The translations under genes and the position numbers were made by a program. Of a stretch of 7,218 bases of DNA, positions 5,910 to 7,218 are shown in pieces. This DNA comes from G020348385 sp964580235 (GTDB lineage Bacteria; Acidobacteriota; Aminicenantia; Aminicenantales; Aminicenantaceae). Under the pieces are notes generated by a model. The model ran no database searches and was not told the DNA's origin. It saw only the letters and a program-made list of their open reading frames with translations. The stretch covers positions 1 through 7,218 of the forward strand of contig CAZOJY010000148.1 of NCBI GenBank assembly GCA_964580235.1. Reading direction: 5' to 3'. Every line of letters begins with the position of its first letter. Within the stretch, counting starts at the first letter, position 1.

Positions 5910-7218
5910 TCACTTGATATACCCCAGTTGTTTCAGCCGCTCCATTCTTTTTTTATAATCCGGATCTTTCAATGCGAAGCTTTTCTCAGGAATGAAACCG
6001 ATTTGTCTCAATCCAAACCAGGGTCTTTTGGACTGGAGCGTTATTACAGCCTTGAAATGATTGTCTGTGATGGTCACCCATCCGAATTCAACCTGTTTCA
6101 GGGGCCAAGGAAGTTTTTGGCTGAAGGGCTTGGACCGGAGAAGTTTTTCCTCCCCGTTGATACGCATGCGGCACGCGCCGTTCATGTCTGCAAAAACCTG
6201 ATATTTTCCGTTTGGAATGGATATTTCTATTTGCAGAGAGTGGGCATTCGGCCGGCCCACAATCCAGTCATAGTCAGGATTGATGCTGTGGAACCACCCG
6301 TTTGGATTGTTCCTCTTGAAAAGCTCGTCTGGAGTCACACTCGAAGACACCTGTTGGGCCTCCGGAATGGTTTGGAAATGGCGTGAAGAAATGGCAAAGG
6401 GAGAGGAAAGTGGTTTCTCCCTGGCCGCTTTTTTGGAGCGCATGTAGAGGGGCTTCATTTTTTTTCTGTAAAGGCGAAGAAGATCAAGCACAACCTGCGG
6501 TTTTTTCTCAAAAAGATTGTTTGTCTCTCCGGGATCTTTGTTCAGATCGTACAGCAGTCCCTGAAGTTTTCCTGCATCCGGGAGAGAATCGGACAGCAGC
6601 TCTGCATCCGAATTTTTAAAGATGCATTTAAAACTGTGTGTTCGGACCCCTCCGCGCATCATAACCGCTTTTTTGACTTCTGGTTTTGTTTCTTTTCCAG
6701 AGGAAGGAATCAAAGGGATTCCATCAGAAGTTTTTCCCCGGGGATAGATAATGCCAAGCAGCTGCAGCATTGTCGGGCCGATATCCACCATTTCACAGAA
6801 ATCGCTTCTGATATCCGGAGCGGCCCCGGCCGGATCATGCACAATGAGTGGAATCCTGGCGAGCGGGTCAAACCAAGTTCCGCCGTGCCCGATTTTTCCG
6901 GGGCGGTCAAGCAGCATTTCTCCATGATCGGCTGTAATAACGATAAGAGTAGAATTCAGACGATGGATACTTTTTAAAAAATGAGCCAGCCGTCCCACCT
7001 GGCTGTCTGCGTATTTGAGGCCTCCATTATATAAAGCATTCAGATAGCGGATATCCTCTTTATTATAAACATCGTCCCTGACCAGCCATCCTCCTTCTAA
7101 GAAGTGGTCCGTTTTGTAATGAGAGCTGCCGAAAAATTTTTGAGCTTCCTTTCCGAAATAATGTGGAAAATGTGTATCCATCAAGTGCATGTAAAGAAAA
7201 TAATCTCTTTTTTTGTTT
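5910..7218 (-). CDS. Sulfatase-superfamily enzyme, N-terminus beyond the window edge
   Basis: Partial gene: the frame stays open to the right edge (upstream codons read KKRDYFLY), so the Met at 7190 is internal. The residue that distinguishes a formylglycine sulfatase (CxPSR) from a phosphoethanolamine-type transferase is therefore missing. Visible sulfatase signatures, numbered from Met 7190, are HLMDTHFPHY (2-11), ADSQVGRL (61-68), the metal-binding TADHGE (86-91, Asp88 and His89), GHGGTWFDPLARIPLIV (101-117) and the C-terminal LYDLNKDPGETNNL (213-226). This pattern favours the arylsulfatase-like branch. Residues about 290-405 form an extra beta-rich region (WFHSINPDYDW, GKYQVFADMNGACRMRINGEE), perhaps a carbohydrate-binding or jelly-roll module, followed by a basic helical tail. 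It is the first visible gene of an operon with the PAP2 gene. Location cannot be judged without the N-terminus; a periplasmic or surface enzyme is likely. Confidence 0.88.
   Translation of the reverse strand, partial: NKKRDYFLYMHLMDTHFPHYFGKEAQKFFGSSHYKTDHFLEGGWLVRDDVYNKEDIRYLNALYNGGLKYADSQVGRLAHFLKSIHRLNSTLIVITADHGEMLLDRPGKIGHGGTWFDPLARIPLIVHDPAGAAPDIRSDFCEMVDIGPTMLQLLGIIYPRGKTSDGIPLIPSSGKETKPEVKKAVMMRGGVRTHSFKCIFKNSDAELLSDSLPDAGKLQGLLYDLNKDPGETNNLFEKKPQVVLDLLRLYRKKMKPLYMRSKKAAREKPLSSPFAISSRHFQTIPEAQQVSSSVTPDELFKRNNPNGWFHSINPDYDWIVGRPNAHSLQIEISIPNGKYQVFADMNGACRMRINGEEKLLRSKPFSQKLPWPLKQVEFGWVTITDNHFKAVITLQSKRPWFGLRQIGFIPEKSFALKDPDYKKRMERLKQLGYIK

Noticed and set aside
5871..6386. 171-codon plus-strand open frame opposite the sulfatase gene.
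   Set aside because: It is the antisense of a clear sulfatase C-terminal region and contains no recognisable motif.
7188..7190. ATG at 7190 as the true sulfatase start.
   Set aside because: The frame is open upstream to the edge with typical sulfatase sequence (DYFLYMHLMD), and the catalytic N-terminal part would be missing.

Overview
The window looks like a chromosomal stretch from a Gram-negative, probably anaerobic bacterium. The evidence is an outer-membrane-type lipoprotein signal, an oxygen-sensitive iron-sulfur serine dehydratase, a textbook sigma-54 promoter and a moderate base composition. A Desulfobacterota-type host is my guess from general appearance; no marker gene here proves it.

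Left part (1-3001). Two minus-strand genes read leftwards: a secreted protein of unknown function with an Ig-like fold (start best placed at 2884) and a large lipoprotein with an esterase-type alpha/beta-hydrolase domain (1864-104). A good sigma-70 promoter (2904-2932) precedes the first. Between them lies a short repeat-bounded insertion (1910-2166) with near-perfect 18-bp inverted ends. It appears to have replaced the C-terminus of the secreted protein with about 27 element-encoded residues. An exact second copy of its right end lies upstream of the gene at 2981-3001.

Middle (3002-3514). A 78-residue plus-strand gene of unknown function sits under a perfect -24/-12 sigma-54 promoter (3039-3054) and is followed by a hairpin. 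Another copy of the repeat, arranged as a hairpin (3432-3468), overlaps the proposed sigma-70 promoter of the next gene.

Right part (3515-7218). A single-chain iron-sulfur L-serine dehydratase (beta domain, ACT-like linker, alpha domain) runs rightwards and meets a convergent two-gene operon only 3 bp past its stop codon. A terminator for that operon is built into the end of the dehydratase gene. The operon encodes a sulfatase-superfamily enzyme with an extra C-terminal beta-rich region (N-terminus beyond the right edge) and a PAP2 membrane phosphatase. Together these suggest work on sulfated or phosphorylated envelope lipids or glycans.

The least explained part is 1900-3470: five copies or half-copies of one repeat core, a gene whose end seems rewritten by an insertion, and a small sigma-54-controlled gene between repeat copies. 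No tRNA, rRNA, CRISPR array or intact transposase was seen.
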